NCBI RefSeq assembly: GCF_002215215.1
Contig: NZ_CP018632.1
Span: 7,560,501-7,624,500, forward strand
Direction: 5' to 3'
DNA from: Granulosicoccus antarcticus IMCC3135
GTDB taxonomy: Bacteria; Pseudomonadota; Gammaproteobacteria; Granulosicoccales; Granulosicoccaceae
DNA length: 64,000 nt
Of the stretch, positions 63,082-64,000 are shown piece after piece (the first letter of the stretch is position 1; the number at the start of each line of letters is the position of its first letter). The notes beneath the pieces were generated by a model that was not told the origin of the DNA, did no database searches, and was given only the letters and a program-made list of their open reading frames with translations. A program made the position numbers and the translations under genes.

Positions 63082-63184
63082 GCCTGAACCGAGCTGGATT
63101 CGGTGGCCTGGCGTGAAGTGATATTGAATAGGGACCACAGTTGATATGCGGTGCATAACTGAATCCACCGAATACTTGTTAGGT
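63082..63184 (+). other. candidate integron attC site (left border of a gene cassette)
   Basis: Ends in GTTAGGT (63178-63184), which fits the attC R-prime consensus GTTRRRY. An outer R-double-prime-like CCTGAAC occurs at 63083-63089 (with an extra base against RYYYAAC). Between them a 9-bp perfect inverted repeat ATTCGGTGG (63098-63106) / CCACCGAAT (63165-63173) makes the imperfect palindrome expected of attC. About 103 bp long. The cassette would begin inside GTTAGGT. Confidence 0.65.
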
Positions 63185-63201
63185 TTACCATAGAAATTAT
63201 T

Positions 63202-63741
63202 ATGAATATTGAATTCGATAGAGTAAAAATAGTAAAAACTGGACTAATAGAGTTTTGCTCATGCATGGAAAGATCAAGTGAAAATGAATTAATAATTCAG
63301 TATGCAGTAATTGCAATTCATAACGCATTGCAAGGAGCAGTTACAGTTGCTCTGAGGGAGGCTGATATTTCAGACACGTGGAAGAATTCGCATGCGAAAA
63401 AATGGGAAAATGTTGAGTTGCCTAAGCAGCTAGCCACCGGAGGTATGTACCAACCTGATAAATTCCCTCAGCTCAATGTATTCATGGATCTATATGACAA
63501 ATATTTTAATGATAAATGTAATTCTATTGATAGAGAGCGCATAGAAAATCTAAATAAACATAGAAACGAGTTTATTCATTTTAATACTGATTATCTCTCA
63601 ATTGAAAAACAATGGATAATCGATTCGTGTAGAGAAGGTATAGAGGCAATTAGCCATATTGTAAAAGAAGAAAAACAATTATTTGGAAATGAATATAATT
63701 TCTTTCAAGAAATTTTGAAAGAGGCGAAACAAAAAGTATGA
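63202..63741 (+). CDS. AT-rich cassette gene, HEPN-like protein
   Basis: 179 residues, all-helical. The motif HRNEFIHF contains R121-x4-H126, the RNase signature of HEPN proteins. The N-terminal part has SSENELIIQYAVIAIHNALQG. No signal peptide. The gene is far poorer in GC than its neighbours, starts 17 bases after the left attC-like site and ends 170 bases before the next, which is how integron cassettes are built. HEPN proteins act as toxins, antiphage factors or minimal RNases; whether this one has an antitoxin partner is not visible. A short poorly Shine-Dalgarno-like upstream region is typical for cassettes. Confidence 0.68.
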   Translation: MNIEFDRVKIVKTGLIEFCSCMERSSENELIIQYAVIAIHNALQGAVTVALREADISDTWKNSHAKKWENVELPKQLATGGMYQPDKFPQLNVFMDLYDKYFNDKCNSIDRERIENLNKHRNEFIHFNTDYLSIEKQWIIDSCREGIEAISHIVKEEKQLFGNEYNFFQEILKEAKQKV

Positions 63742-63917
63742 GAGAAAAAGAGAAATATGTTTTAAACTACCTGTGTTTAATTTGACAAAAAGCGATTATC
63801 TATAGACTATTTGATTTGTGCGTATTTGGGGCTTTTGTTATTTTCAGTCTAATGTTCGTTGCGGGTAATGGATAGTGTGAGAGGTGATTAATATATCGTG
63901 GCGTTCAAAAAAGGTAA

Positions 63918-64000
63918 ACCTAACAGAGCGATGAACGCCGTCACTTGCGGCCAGCACGCAACCATGAGTACCTCAGAACGCGCGCTGGCCGCAAGCGCGG
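63918..64000 (+). other. candidate second attC site, cut by window end
   Basis: ACCTAAC (63918-63924) fits the R-double-prime consensus RYYYAAC, and GGTAAACCTAAC (63913-63924) is the exact reverse complement of the border GTTAGGTTTACC at 63178-63189. A 12-bp perfect inverted repeat, CTTGCGGCCAGC (63944-63955) / GCTGGCCGCAAG (63984-63995), forms the stem. The R-prime half lies beyond 64000. The AT-rich 63742-63917 stretch holds no gene I can support. Confidence 0.6.

Overview
The window looks like chromosomal DNA of a marine gammaproteobacterium. The envC-ctpA pair, glmU-glmS pair, PPK2, Sel1-repeat and PhoD-type proteins, many secreted or lipoprotein products, and moderate GC all fit this. 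A relative of Granulosicoccus is my best guess from overall gene style; that is inference, not something the sequence proves. I see no rRNA, tRNA or CRISPR array.

Region by region. 1-8 kb: the end of an EnvC-like amidase activator and the CtpA protease (cell-wall remodelling), an iron alcohol dehydrogenase of the hydroxyacid-oxoacid transhydrogenase type, then a tightly overlapping peptide-type ABC permease/permease/double-ATPase operon with no binding protein beside it. 8-24 kb: an accessory stretch framed by two inverted 1,211-bp TnpB-only IS200/IS605-type elements (9062-10272 and 22967-24177). It holds two related secreted proteins, an SDR, PPK2, a ThuA-domain lipoprotein, a Zn/Cd/Pb-type P-ATPase behind a 19-bp-spacer MerR-type promoter, and a GntR-ABC-permease operon with its own palindromic operator. 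24-31 kb: a DUF1127 gene pair divergent from a LysR regulator, a DeoR-MFS operon with 10-bp-phased operator repeats, a frameshifted membrane gene and an N,N-dimethylformamidase-like enzyme. 31-46 kb: DMT and MFS transporters, a Sel1-repeat protein, a truncated haemoglobin, an unrecognised two-gene operon (a DUF6345-like putative His/Cys hydrolase and its partner), LVIVD-repeat proteins, PhoD, a GH16 glucanase whose catalytic domain is split by three FN3-like modules, and an orphan oligopeptide-binding protein. 46-57 kb: glmU-glmS (UDP-GlcNAc synthesis), a histidine kinase-response regulator pair, a polyamine-type binding protein, and an arginase-ornithine cyclodeaminase operon (arginine to proline). 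57-64 kb: an intact ISAzo13-like insertion sequence, a second YcaD-like MFS, a large secreted protein with the SWPDDG repeat and FG-GAP repeats, and at the right edge an AT-rich HEPN-like gene lying between two integron attC-like sites.

The strongest candidates for something new are: (1) the cassette edge at 63.08-64.0 kb; (2) a Cys-paired ~55-residue repeat shared by two large secreted proteins; (3) the 34.07-35.71 kb two-gene operon with a caspase/CHAT-like His-Cys signature; (4) the GH16 domain interrupted by three FN3-like modules; (5) the pair of TnpB elements with a non-standard RuvC-II acidic position.
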